Shown: positions 52,943 to 61,689, counted from the first letter of the stretch. The stretch: DNA of 64,000 nucleotides from Pseudarthrobacter sp. NS4 (GCF_024758005.1 NZ_CP103288.1:3472001-3536000), one strand, 5' to 3'. Notes: a model not told the origin generated them from the letters alone. Numbers and translations: made by a program.

Positions 52943-53876
52943 AGAAAACCCAATACTTAGAAGCGATGAAGTTGACGGCGGTGAATACGCCGATGATCAC
53001 CAGCAGGACCCACGCCATGGCTGAGGCGTAGCCCATGTCGAACTGGCCGAAGCCCTTTTGGTAGAGGTACAGCGTGAAGAACATCGTGGAGTCCGAAGGG
53101 CCGCCGTTGCCGCCCGAGACGATGAACGCCTGGGTAAACGACTGGAACGAACCGATGATCTGCAGCACCAGGTTGAAGAAGATGATCGGGCTCAGCATCG
53201 GCAGGGTGATCCGCCAGAACTGCTGAAGGGTGGTGGCACCATCGACCCTTGCTGCCTCGTAATACATGTGCGGTATCTGCCGCAGGCCCGCCAGGAAGAT
53301 GATCATGGGGGCACCAAAGGTCCACACATGCAGCAGGATGATCGAACCAAGTGCCGTACTGGGGTCAGAGATCCAGCCCGGCCCCTGGATGCCGAACATC
53401 GCCAGGACCTGGTTAACCAATCCGGCAGTGCCGAAGATCTGCTTCCAGAGGATGGCGACGGCGACCGATCCGCCCAGGAGGGACGGCAGGTAGAACACCG
53501 AGCGGTAGAACGGCAGGCCGCGCAGGCCCTTGTCCAGGACGAGTGCGATCAGAAGTGCCACGGCCAGCTGAAGCGGCACGCCGACGAAGACATACGTGAA
53601 CGTCACGCCCAACGAGTTGTGAAGCCGCGCATCACTGAGCATCCGGGTGAAGTTGTCCAGCCCCGTCCACTGCGGGGGCTGGAGCAGGTTGTAGTCCGTG
53701 AAGGACAGGTACAGGGACATCAGCATCGGGCCGATGGTGATGGCTACAAGGCCCACCAGCCACGGAAGGAGGAAGATGTAGGCGGCCTTATTGTCCCGGC
53801 CGTTCGCCTTCTTCTCCGCGGCGGTGAGCTTGCCCTTCCGGCGGGAAATCGAACTGAGTTCGCTGATGGCGCTCAC
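52932..53876 (-). CDS. Sugar ABC transporter permease (MalF-like)
   Basis: A 314-residue CUT1 permease: first helix AAYIFLLPWLVGLVAITIGP, EAA loop MYYEAARVDGATTLQQFWRI. The only usable start in this frame is GTG 53876, with a weak ribosome site. A 28-codon ORF with a strong AAGGAG site lies directly upstream and ends in a GTGA overlap with this start, so the N-terminus may be altered by a frameshift or translation may be coupled to the small ORF. Confidence 0.88.
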   Translation of the reverse strand: MSAISELSSISRRKGKLTAAEKKANGRDNKAAYIFLLPWLVGLVAITIGPMLMSLYLSFTDYNLLQPPQWTGLDNFTRMLSDARLHNSLGVTFTYVFVGVPLQLAVALLIALVLDKGLRGLPFYRSVFYLPSLLGGSVAVAILWKQIFGTAGLVNQVLAMFGIQGPGWISDPSTALGSIILLHVWTFGAPMIIFLAGLRQIPHMYYEAARVDGATTLQQFWRITLPMLSPIIFFNLVLQIIGSFQSFTQAFIVSGGNGGPSDSTMFFTLYLYQKGFGQFDMGYASAMAWVLLVIIGVFTAVNFIASKYWVFYDD

Positions 53877-53959
53877 TGCAGCTGCCCCGTCCGGTGCAGG
53901 CCCGCATCTGTCGGCGTTTCTGCCGGGCGCGGTGTCCTGGGTATGTGTTTTGCGGCCAT
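53873..53959 (-). CDS. 28-codon ORF upstream of and overlapping the MalF-like gene
   Basis: ATG 53959 has AAGGAG 6 nt upstream. The ORF begins MAAKHIPRTPRP and ends at a TGA that overlaps the permease GTG (GTGA). In the permease frame the same DNA reads HTQDTAPGRNADRCGPAPDG and flows without a stop into the permease, so removing two bases near codon 6 would give a longer permease starting at this ATG. It is either a genuine coupling leader or the displaced N-terminus of a frameshifted gene. Confidence 0.4.
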   Translation of the reverse strand: MAAKHIPRTPRPAETPTDAGLHRTGQLQ

Positions 53960-54130
53960 GTGGTCTCCTTTGGTCATCGTGGCCTCCACGTCTGTGGTCA
54001 TCGCCGGGGCGACGTCTTCGAGCACTTAGGGGCGCCGCGATCCGCGCTGCAACAAAGTCAGGTCTGCGTGGTCCGGGCGCCGCCGGGGGTGCTGATGGAA
54101 AAGCGGCTCGGTACCAAAGTAAACGGTTTC

Positions 54131-54176
54131 TTGACTCCTGTATAGCCCTTTGTTAGTTTTTGAGAAAACGCTTTCT
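54131..54176 (+). promoter_or_regulatory. Promoter and operators of the 54226-55521 binding-protein gene
   Basis: TTGACT (54131-54136) and TAGTTT (54154-54159) are spaced by 17 nt. The 14-mer operator AGAAAACGCTTTCT (54163-54176) covers the predicted transcription start, and a second LacI-like half-palindrome, AAACGGTTTC, lies just upstream of the -35 (54121-54130). The remaining sequence of the 53877-54225 gap shows only the small upstream ORF. Confidence 0.6.
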
Positions 54177-54225
54177 GTAATGCGCATCACTCACCACTAG
54201 ATCACACAACCTGAGGGGCACAACA

Positions 54226-55521
54226 ATGCGGTTTCGTCTCAAGAAGTCAGTAATGGGGGTCGCCGGCGCAACAGCCGCGCTGGCCATGGTTCTCACCGGC
54301 TGCGGCAGCAGCCCGGAAGCAGGAAAGGTAGGGACGGCGGAGGACCCGGTCACCATCCGGTTCGCCTGGTGGGGCAACGACTCCCGCGCCAAGACCACCT
54401 TGGACGTCATCAAGGACTTCGAGGCCGCCAACCCCACCATCAAGGTCCAGGGCGAGAACACCGAATTCAGCTCGTACTGGGACAAGATGGCAACGCAGAT
54501 CGCCGGCGGCACCACTCCGGATGTGTTCGCCATGAGCGGTTCCTACCCCAGCGAATACTCCAGCCGGGGCGTCCTGCTGGACCTGGACAAGGTAAAGGAC
54601 CAGATCGACACCTCCAAGTTCGCCGAAGGAACAGTGGACCTGGGGAAGATCGACGGCAAGCAGTACACCATCACAGCCGGCGTCAACTCGATGTCAATGG
54701 TGGTCGACCCCACGGTTTTCGAAGCCGCGGGCGTTGAACTTCCGGATGACGAGACCTGGACCTGGGACGACTACGCGGACATCGCGGCCGAGATCACCAA
54801 GAAGTCGCCTGCGGGTACCTTCGGCACCACCCCCATGGCCAACGATTCCTTCCTGGCCGTCTGGGCCCGTCAAAACGGTGAGGCCCTGTACACGGACGAT
54901 GGCAAGAAGATGGGCATCAGCGAGGACACCCTTGCGCGCTGGTTCGAACTGAACAAGAAGCTCATGGATACGGGCGGTGCACCGTCCGCGTCACAGACCG
55001 TGGAAGACGGCTCAGCACAGCCTGAGATGACCCTGATGGGCCAAGGCAAGCAGGGCATGAAGATCTCGTGGAGCAACCAGATGACTTCCTACTCGGGAGC
55101 ACCGTTGGAGATGATGAAGCTGCCCGGTGAGAGCAAGGAACCGGGCGCATGGCTCCGTTCATCCATGGAGTACGCCATTTCCTCCAAGTCGGCACACCCC
55201 AAGGAAGCCGCGCTCTTCATCAACTACCTGGTCAACAACATGGATGCAGCCAGCAAGATCAAGAGCGACCGCGGCATGCCAGCCAACACTGAACTGAAGG
55301 CCGGCATCACTCCCCTCCTGAAAGATACGCAGCAGAAGGAGGCGGCGTACCTGGACCGCATTGCGGAGATGAAGATCGATCCGCCGACGCCGTTCCCGGC
55401 CGGTTCCTCCTCCACCATGGAGGTTCTGAACCGTTACAACACGGATGTACTGTTCGGAAAGATCTCCCCGCGTGACGCTGCCAAGGGCATGATCAACGAG
55501 GTCAACCAGAACCTGGGCTGA
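54226..55521 (+). CDS. Sugar ABC transporter solute-binding lipoprotein (CUT1)
   Basis: A 431-residue protein with lipobox LTGC after GVAGATAALAMV. Core: IRFAWWGNDSRAKTTLDVIK, SSYWDKMATQIAGGTTPDVF, WTWDDYADIAAEI. GAGGGG precedes the ATG. It is divergent from the permease pair and heads a transcript with the esterase, fusion oxidoreductase and M24-like genes. It is similar by eye to the binding proteins at 38202-39491 and 50363-51718; all three may share one permease pair. Confidence 0.91.
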   Translation: MRFRLKKSVMGVAGATAALAMVLTGCGSSPEAGKVGTAEDPVTIRFAWWGNDSRAKTTLDVIKDFEAANPTIKVQGENTEFSSYWDKMATQIAGGTTPDVFAMSGSYPSEYSSRGVLLDLDKVKDQIDTSKFAEGTVDLGKIDGKQYTITAGVNSMSMVVDPTVFEAAGVELPDDETWTWDDYADIAAEITKKSPAGTFGTTPMANDSFLAVWARQNGEALYTDDGKKMGISEDTLARWFELNKKLMDTGGAPSASQTVEDGSAQPEMTLMGQGKQGMKISWSNQMTSYSGAPLEMMKLPGESKEPGAWLRSSMEYAISSKSAHPKEAALFINYLVNNMDAASKIKSDRGMPANTELKAGITPLLKDTQQKEAAYLDRIAEMKIDPPTPFPAGSSSTMEVLNRYNTDVLFGKISPRDAAKGMINEVNQNLG

Positions 55522-55606
55522 CCCCGCGGGCAGCGGCTGCTGAACCAACAGCAGCCGCTGCAGCAACAAAAACCGCACCAATAACGCCAGGACAGGAGGC
55601 AGGCCA

Positions 55607-56803
55607 GTGGGCACCGGAGCAGGTTCCAGCGCACGCAGTACTGAGACACGCAGAACCGGATCGGGCACTGCGGCAGCACGGCCCAGCGCCATCGCCGGTT
55701 ACGAGGACTGGCCTGCCTACGTCCGCGGACATCCCCAATACAGCGCCGGCACCCCGGCGGCCCAGGAGCTATCGGACGCGCTGGGTGTGCCCGGCGCGTC
55801 CCCCCTTCCTGAGGTGACGGTCCATTGGGAAGAAACGTACGACGGCGTCATCACCTCCCAGCTCAGCTGGCAGTTGGGCTTCGGGCCAAGGACAACAGCC
55901 TGGCTCGTCCGGCCGGCCGCTACGCCGGGCCCGTTGCCCGGAGTCCTCGCCCTGCACTGCCATGGCGGGAACAAGTTTGGCGGCGCGGACCGGTTGGTGG
56001 AGCTTCCGGCGAACCAGCCTGCCGCCGAGGCCGCCCGTGCCGGCCATTACGACGGCCACGCCCTTGCCACCAGGACGGCCCGCAAGGGCTTTGCCGTCCT
56101 CGCCCATGACACCTTTGCGTGGGGCAGCCGCCGTTTCGACCTCTCAACCCCGCCGTGGCGGACCGCGTCCGCCCTTGAGGCGCGGCGGGCGCAGTGGCGG
56201 GAGGACGGCGTCGTGCCTTCCGAAGCTGATGATTACAACGCCGCAGCAGGTTTCCACGAAGATACCGTGGCCAAAACAGCCGGGCTGCTCGGCACCAGCC
56301 TGGCCGGCATGGTTGCCCACGACGACCTTGTTGCGCTGAACATTCTTTCCGGGCTGCCCGGAGTCGACCCGGAGCGCCTGGGCTGCATCGGCTTTTCCGG
56401 CGGTGGGGGCCGGTCCCTGGCGCTGGCCGCCCTCACGCCCCGGATCCGGGCGTCGGTGGTGACGTGCATGATGACCACGTTCCAGTCGCTCCTGCCGGCC
56501 CATCTGGACGCCCACTCATGGCTGCTGCAGACGCCCGGGCTGTGGAAACTCGGTGACTGGCCTGAACTCACTGCGCGGTCAGACGCCGATTTCCTGGTGC
56601 AGTACGCCCTGGCCGACGAGCTTTTCCCGGAGGAAGGGATGCGGGAGGCACACCGGGTGCTGGAATCACTGCACAGCGACGGGAAGTACACCGGAAGCTT
56701 CTGGCCCGGAGGCCACGTCTTCACCGCCGCCATGCAAGCCGAAGCACTCAACTTCCTGGCCGGCAGCCTGCAACCCAAAACCACGTCCCTTACCGCCCCT
56801 TAG
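55607..56803 (+). CDS. Alpha/beta hydrolase, acetyl-esterase/dienelactone-hydrolase-like
   Basis: A 398-residue protein from GTG 55607 (GGAGG upstream). The alpha/beta hydrolase core has PGVLALHCHGGNKFGGADRL, nucleophile Ser264 in IGFSGGGGRS, and a late His in FWPGGHVFT. No signal peptide. It resembles large intracellular hydrolases found beside sugar ABC transporters, sometimes called acetylxylan-esterase-like; a carbohydrate ester substrate is likely but not shown. It lies 85 nt after the binding-protein gene and 17 nt before the Gfo/Idh-PmoA gene. Confidence 0.8.
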   Translation: MGTGAGSSARSTETRRTGSGTAAARPSAIAGYEDWPAYVRGHPQYSAGTPAAQELSDALGVPGASPLPEVTVHWEETYDGVITSQLSWQLGFGPRTTAWLVRPAATPGPLPGVLALHCHGGNKFGGADRLVELPANQPAAEAARAGHYDGHALATRTARKGFAVLAHDTFAWGSRRFDLSTPPWRTASALEARRAQWREDGVVPSEADDYNAAAGFHEDTVAKTAGLLGTSLAGMVAHDDLVALNILSGLPGVDPERLGCIGFSGGGGRSLALAALTPRIRASVVTCMMTTFQSLLPAHLDAHSWLLQTPGLWKLGDWPELTARSDADFLVQYALADELFPEEGMREAHRVLESLHSDGKYTGSFWPGGHVFTAAMQAEALNFLAGSLQPKTTSLTAP

Positions 56804-56820
56804 CCTGCAAGGACCCCTTG

Positions 56821-58896
56821 ATGATTCAGCAATCCGCCACAGCGGAACACGGCAACGGCCCCCGCGATGCCGCGCCTGCACCGGTCGCCGTCCCCCGCAT
56901 CGCACTGGTGGGTGTCCACGGCTTCGGCGAACGGCACCTGGCCAACCTCGCCCGGCTTGAGGAGGCCGGCGCCCTGGAACTGGTCGCCGTCGCTGATCCC
57001 AATCCACCGGAACCGGGCCGCCTCGCGGACTCGGTGGCCGTCTTCCCTGACCTGAACGAACTGCTGGCAGCACAGCCGGGTGCCGACGTCGTCATCCTCG
57101 CCACCCCCATCCAGACGCACGCGCCGCTGGCCCTCGCAGCACTGGGCGCCGGAATGGACGTCTACGTCGAAAAACCCCCCGTAGCTTCCCTGGCCCAGTT
57201 CAACGAGGTGCTGGCAGCTGCCCAAGCAGCAGGGAAACTGGTCCAGGTGGGATTCCAGAGCCTCGGTTCCCATGCCCTGCCCACCATCCGGAACCTCGTG
57301 GAATCGGGCGCGATCGGCGACGTCCTGGGCCTGAGCGCCAAGGGACAATGGGTGCGGAACAAGGCATACTTCAAGCGCTCGCGCTGGGCCGGAAAGCGCA
57401 GCCTGGATGGCATCGACGTCGTGGACGGCGTGGCCACCAATGCGCTGGCCCACGCCGTCGCTACGGCGCTGAACATGGCCGGCGCACACACCGTAGCGGA
57501 CGTGGCGTCGGTGGAGACGGACCTCTACCGCGCCCACGATACCGAGAGTGACGACACCTCGGTGATCCGGGTCCGCGCTGCGCATGGTGCCACCCTCCTC
57601 TGCAGCCTGACCCTCTGCGCGCCGGAGCAGCTGAATCCCTCGGTCACCGTCCACGGCACCCGGGGTGAGATTACCCTGTTCTACACCCAGGACGAGGTTG
57701 TCATCACTACCCCGGACGGCGAGCGCCGGGAAACCTACGGCAGGACCGACCTGCTCGAAAACCTCCTCGAAGCCCGAAGTGCCGGCGCCCCGTTGCTGTG
57801 CTCACTGCCGGACACCGGGGCGTTCACCACGGTATTGGAAGCCATCCGCACCTCCCCGGCGCCGCAGGCTATTGGCCCCGAGCACATCAGCTGGGAGGGC
57901 GAAGGTGAAGACGCGCACCCCGTGGTGCACGGCATCGCAGAACTGATCGACGGGGCTGCCAAGGCGCAGGCTACGTTCGGCGAGCTTGGCGTACCCTGGG
58001 CCCGTGCCCTGCCACCGGTCCGTTCACTGACCCTGGACGGGAAACCGGTGGCGGACTACCAGGACGGCAGCCGCATCCGTGCCGTATCCTCCCCCCGGCC
58101 CTACCTGCACCCCATCCGCACTCTTGGCGGCACTGTGGTGACCGATCATCAGCCGCTTGACCATGTCTGGCACCTTGGCGCCGGGGTTGCACTGCAGGAC
58201 GTGGACGGCATCAACTTCTGGGGCGGCCGCACCTACACCCGCGAAGCAGGGCAGTACGTCTGGCGTCCCGACCACGGCAGCATCGCCGTCACTGCGACAA
58301 CCGTTGAACAAACCGCAGCCACGTCCGGCGGTCCGGGCGGCAAGCTGCAGGAAACCCTCAGCTGGAACGGCCCCGACGGCGTGCCCGTCCTCACGGAGGA
58401 CCGGACCTGGAGCTGGCATGGCACCAGCCCTTCTGTCTGGAGCCTGTCCCTCGAATTCGCCCTCTCCCCCGCCGGCAACCAGCCGGTCAGCCTGGGCAGC
58501 CCCGGCTCCAACGGCCGGCACGGGGGCGGCTACGGCGGCTTCTTCTGGCGGCTTCCCGAGTGCCACGACGCTGCAGTGTGGACGCCGGCCGGCGCCGGAG
58601 AATCCGCGGTGCACGGAAGCGTGGCCCGCTGGCTTGCATGGTCAGGAAAGTTTGGCGCAGGAACGGACGACGGCGACGCAACCCTGGTTTTCGTCGCTCC
58701 TGGGGACTCCACGGACCCCTGGTTCGTCCGGGCGGAAGGGTACCCCGGGGTGGGCCAGTCCCTCGCCTGGGATTCCCCTGTCATCGCGGAACCCGGAAAC
58801 CCGGTCCGCCGCAAAATTTCCGTCTTTGTGGCCGACGGCATCCTGGGCACAACAGATATCGAAGACTTGATCAACCAGCAGGGGGACCTCTCATGA
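56821..58896 (+). CDS. Gfo/Idh oxidoreductase fused to a PmoA-like (DUF6807) domain
   Basis: A 691-residue protein. Residues ~20-400 are a Gfo/Idh/MocA oxidoreductase (IALVGVHGFGERHLANLARL, VILATPIQTHAPLALAAL, YVEKPPVASL), paralogous to 33541-34791. Residues ~410-691 are a PmoA/DUF6807 beta-sandwich (RPYLHPIRTLGGTVVTDHQP, DHVWHLGAGVALQDVDGINF). The two domains are normally encoded as separate neighbouring genes; here they are one polypeptide. ATG 56821 is used, with AAGGA 7 nt upstream; TTG 56818 is possible. Its stop overlaps the next start by four bases (ATGA). Confidence 0.88.
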   Translation: MIQQSATAEHGNGPRDAAPAPVAVPRIALVGVHGFGERHLANLARLEEAGALELVAVADPNPPEPGRLADSVAVFPDLNELLAAQPGADVVILATPIQTHAPLALAALGAGMDVYVEKPPVASLAQFNEVLAAAQAAGKLVQVGFQSLGSHALPTIRNLVESGAIGDVLGLSAKGQWVRNKAYFKRSRWAGKRSLDGIDVVDGVATNALAHAVATALNMAGAHTVADVASVETDLYRAHDTESDDTSVIRVRAAHGATLLCSLTLCAPEQLNPSVTVHGTRGEITLFYTQDEVVITTPDGERRETYGRTDLLENLLEARSAGAPLLCSLPDTGAFTTVLEAIRTSPAPQAIGPEHISWEGEGEDAHPVVHGIAELIDGAAKAQATFGELGVPWARALPPVRSLTLDGKPVADYQDGSRIRAVSSPRPYLHPIRTLGGTVVTDHQPLDHVWHLGAGVALQDVDGINFWGGRTYTREAGQYVWRPDHGSIAVTATTVEQTAATSGGPGGKLQETLSWNGPDGVPVLTEDRTWSWHGTSPSVWSLSLEFALSPAGNQPVSLGSPGSNGRHGGGYGGFFWRLPECHDAAVWTPAGAGESAVHGSVARWLAWSGKFGAGTDDGDATLVFVAPGDSTDPWFVRAEGYPGVGQSLAWDSPVIAEPGNPVRRKISVFVADGILGTTDIEDLINQQGDLS

Positions 58897-60077
58897 CCCA
58901 GACAACAGCCGCCGCGTCCCAACCTGCCACTCCGTTGCCGGCCGGCAACGCGGGCACCGGCAGCGTGGACTTCATTCCCGGCCCCGTCCAGGAGGTCCGG
59001 GTGGCTCCGGCATCCACGGCAGACCGCGGGGTCAAGCGCCGGCGGGTCCTGGATATCCTGGATGCCGCCGGACGGGACTCGCTGCTCCTGACCACGCACA
59101 CCGCCCTGGCCTGGTACCTGGACGGCAGCCGGATCCACATCAGCCTCGCGGGCGATCCCATCGCTGCAGTGCTGGTGGACCGCGCCGGCGACCACCTGGT
59201 GACTTTCAACAACGAAGCCGGCCGGATCGCCGCTGAAGAGCTTCCCTCCGGTGTCTCCCTGCATACCGTTCCCTGGTACGGGAACCTGCACGAGGCTGCG
59301 GCCGCCGTCGGGGCTTCAGCGGAGGAGCGGGGCCCGTTGCCGGAAGCGGACGTCGCGGCTGAGCTGCGTGCTGCCCGCCAGCAGCTGCTCCCGGCCGAAA
59401 GCGGCCGGTACGCCCGCCTCAGCGGGGAACTGGCGGCCCTCATGACGGACGTGCTCTCCGCCGCCCGGCCGGACACAACGGAATTCGAACTGGTGTCCGC
59501 CTTGGCCGAACGCGTGGTGGCTGCAGGCGCCGAGCCGCTGGTCCTCCTGTGCAACGGCAGTGCCCGCAGCACGTTCCGGCACCCGCTGGCCACGCACTCC
59601 CCCCTTGGCCGCCGTGCCATGGCTGTGGTGTGCGCCCGCCGGGACGGCCTGGTCGCCAACATCACCCGATGGGTGCGGTTCGACGCCGGCACTCTGGAGG
59701 AGCGTGATGCGGAGTCCCGGATCGCAGCGGTGGAGGCGGACATCTTTGACGCCACGGTTCCGGGCACGCAGCTGGACCGTATCTTCGCTGAGATCAAGGC
59801 ATCCTACGTCCGGCACGGCTTTGGCGCGGACCAGTGGGAACAGCACCACCAGGGCGGCCCCGCCGGTTACGCAGGCCGTGATCCCCGGGTCACCGCCGCC
59901 GCCACGGACACGGTGGTACTGGGCCAGGCCTTCACCTGGAACCCGTCCGGTCCCGGGGTAAAGATCGAGGACACCGTGCAGTTGACCGAATCCGGTCTGC
60001 AGGTTCTCACAGTCGACCCCCGCTGGCCCGTGACCACGGTCAACGGGCTGCAGCGCCCGGCCACGCTGCAGCTCTAG
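58893..60077 (+). CDS. M24-family (creatinase/aminopeptidase-fold) protein lacking most metal ligands
   Basis: A 394-residue protein. The N-terminal creatinase-like domain (DSLLLTTHTALAWYLDGSRI) and C-terminal pita-bread fold are recognisable. The metal-binding DxG...DxTR segment of true M24 peptidases is replaced by AVVCARRDGLVANITRWVRF, losing both aspartates; the HGxGH-type segment reads EQHHQGGPAG, and the first glutamate position reads FTWNPSGP. Only the last motif, GVKIEDTV, is intact. A metallopeptidase activity is therefore unlikely; a sugar-related or regulatory role is possible. Translation is coupled to the Gfo/Idh-PmoA gene. Confidence 0.8.
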   Translation: MTQTTAAASQPATPLPAGNAGTGSVDFIPGPVQEVRVAPASTADRGVKRRRVLDILDAAGRDSLLLTTHTALAWYLDGSRIHISLAGDPIAAVLVDRAGDHLVTFNNEAGRIAAEELPSGVSLHTVPWYGNLHEAAAAVGASAEERGPLPEADVAAELRAARQQLLPAESGRYARLSGELAALMTDVLSAARPDTTEFELVSALAERVVAAGAEPLVLLCNGSARSTFRHPLATHSPLGRRAMAVVCARRDGLVANITRWVRFDAGTLEERDAESRIAAVEADIFDATVPGTQLDRIFAEIKASYVRHGFGADQWEQHHQGGPAGYAGRDPRVTAAATDTVVLGQAFTWNPSGPGVKIEDTVQLTESGLQVLTVDPRWPVTTVNGLQRPATLQL

Positions 60078-60081
60078 CCAA

Positions 60082-60195
60082 AACGCTCTCGCAGATTCTG
60101 CAGTAAAACCCGAAATGCTCTCTCAGTTGTCGCCGGAGTCCCGGCAACAACTGAGAGAGCATTTCGATTACAACGACATCGTCTAAGAGAGCGTT
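60082..60195. repeat. Nested palindromic element (26-bp inverted repeat inside 9-bp outer repeat)
   Basis: The inner arms 60111-60136 and 60141-60166 pair over 26 bp with one mismatch and a 4-nt loop. The outer arms AACGCTCTC (60082-60090) and GAGAGCGTT (60187-60195) are exact. The inner arm starts with the related AATGCTCTC. AACGACATC at 60172-60180 also occurs in the 14.8-kb palindrome. It lies between two convergent genes and ends one base short of the aldehyde dehydrogenase stop codon. Confidence 0.8.
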
Positions 60196-60196
60196 G

Positions 60197-61648
60197 CTAG
60201 GGGAGGCGGAGCTCCCCGTCCACGCGGCGCGGGATGCGCAGCGGGTTGGCTTCGTGCAGCGCCGGGTGCAGCACCGTTTCCGGCGCGTCCTGGTAGGCAA
60301 CCGGGCGCTGGAACCTGCGGACCGCCGTCGCACCCACCGATGTGAAGAGCGATGTGGTGGCCGGGTAGGGGCCGCCGTGCTGCTGTGCCCAGTTGACGGC
60401 GACGCCGGTGGGCCAGCCCTCGAACAGGACCCGGCCGGCCAGTTCGGAGAGCTGTTCCACCAGCACGGCGACGTCCTCGCCGGGCTGGGCGTGCAGGGTG
60501 GCCGTGAGGCTGCCCGGCACCTTGGCCAGCACTGCCGACAGTTCCGCCTGGTCCGCGTATTCGATCAGCATGGTGGTGGGGCCGAAGCACTCTTCGAGTA
60601 GTTGCCCGGGGTTCTCCAACACTTTTGCGGCAGAGGTTGAGAAGACCACCGGCGCTGCACCGTTGGCTGCAGCATCTTGGTCAACGGTGCCGCTGACCAC
60701 GTCGACCCCGGTTACCGACGCAAAGCTGCGGAGCCCCTCCGGGTACGCCTCCGCGATCCTGCTGGTCAGCATGCCCAGGGCAGGCTTGTCCTTGCTGGCC
60801 TCGGCGACTTCCTCGGCAAAGGACGTACCGGCCGGGATGAAGACCAGGCCCGGCTTGGTGCAGAACTGACCCGCGCCAAGGGTGAAGGAGCCAGCCAGGC
60901 CCGCCGCGAGCTGGCCGCTGCGCTCTGCCAGGGCTGCGGCGGTGATGACCACCGGGTTCAGGCTGCCCAGTTCGCCGTAGAACGGAATGGGATCGGGGCG
61001 GGAAGTTGCAAGGTCGAACAGCGCACGTCCGCCAGGAATGGAGCCGGTGAAACCTACTGCTTTGATGGCCGGATCCTGGACCAGCGCGGTGCCCACTTCC
61101 CGGCCGGCGACCAGTGCGAACAGGCCTTCGGGTGCACCTGCGGCTTGCAGGGCCTCAGCCACGATCTCCGCCGTCCGCTCCGAGAGCCGCAGGTGGCCGG
61201 AGTGGGCCTTGACAATGACGGAGCACCCCACGGCCAGGGCCGAGGCGGTGTCACCACCGGCTACTGAGAAGGCGAACGGGAAGTTGGAGGCGGAGAAGAC
61301 TGCCACCGGACCGATGGGCCGCAGGATGCGCCGGAGGTCCGGCTTGGGCGGGGTGGAGGCCGGATCCGCGTGGTCGATGATGGCCTCAAGGTAGGAGCCT
61401 TCAGTGATCACGCGCGCGAAGAGGCGCAGCTGGCCGGAGCTCCGGGCTACCTCGCCGGTCAGCCGCGGAGCGCCGAGGCTGGTCTCCGAGTCTGCGATTT
61501 CCACCAGTTCGGCAGAATTCGCGTCCAGCGCGTCAGCTACTGCCGTGAGCCAGGCCGCACGTTCGGCATCAGTTGAAGCTGCGGAAATTTTGGCAGCACG
61601 GGTGGCGGCGGCGGTGAGTTCGGTCAAGGAAAGCGTTGCAGTTGTCAC
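60197..61648 (-). CDS. Aldehyde dehydrogenase, probable 2-oxoglutarate semialdehyde dehydrogenase
   Basis: A 483-residue ALDH. Catalytic Cys263 in GAGQFCTKPG, general base Glu226 in IPFYGELGSLNPV, and the SASNFPFAFSVAGGDTASAL binding segment are those of the KGSADH/NADP-dependent group that oxidises 2,5-dioxovalerate to 2-oxoglutarate. It follows KdgD and the dehydratase on the same strand, completing the oxidative galacturonate/galactarate route. GTG 61648 has only a weak AGG site. A hairpin separates it from the dehydratase gene. Confidence 0.9.
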   Translation of the reverse strand: MTTATLSLTELTAAATRAAKISAASTDAERAAWLTAVADALDANSAELVEIADSETSLGAPRLTGEVARSSGQLRLFARVITEGSYLEAIIDHADPASTPPKPDLRRILRPIGPVAVFSASNFPFAFSVAGGDTASALAVGCSVIVKAHSGHLRLSERTAEIVAEALQAAGAPEGLFALVAGREVGTALVQDPAIKAVGFTGSIPGGRALFDLATSRPDPIPFYGELGSLNPVVITAAALAERSGQLAAGLAGSFTLGAGQFCTKPGLVFIPAGTSFAEEVAEASKDKPALGMLTSRIAEAYPEGLRSFASVTGVDVVSGTVDQDAAANGAAPVVFSTSAAKVLENPGQLLEECFGPTTMLIEYADQAELSAVLAKVPGSLTATLHAQPGEDVAVLVEQLSELAGRVLFEGWPTGVAVNWAQQHGGPYPATTSLFTSVGATAVRRFQRPVAYQDAPETVLHPALHEANPLRIPRRVDGELRLP

Positions 61649-61689
61649 GTCGGGTACCTGTTCTTCGTGTGTACATTCATCGGAGCTGC

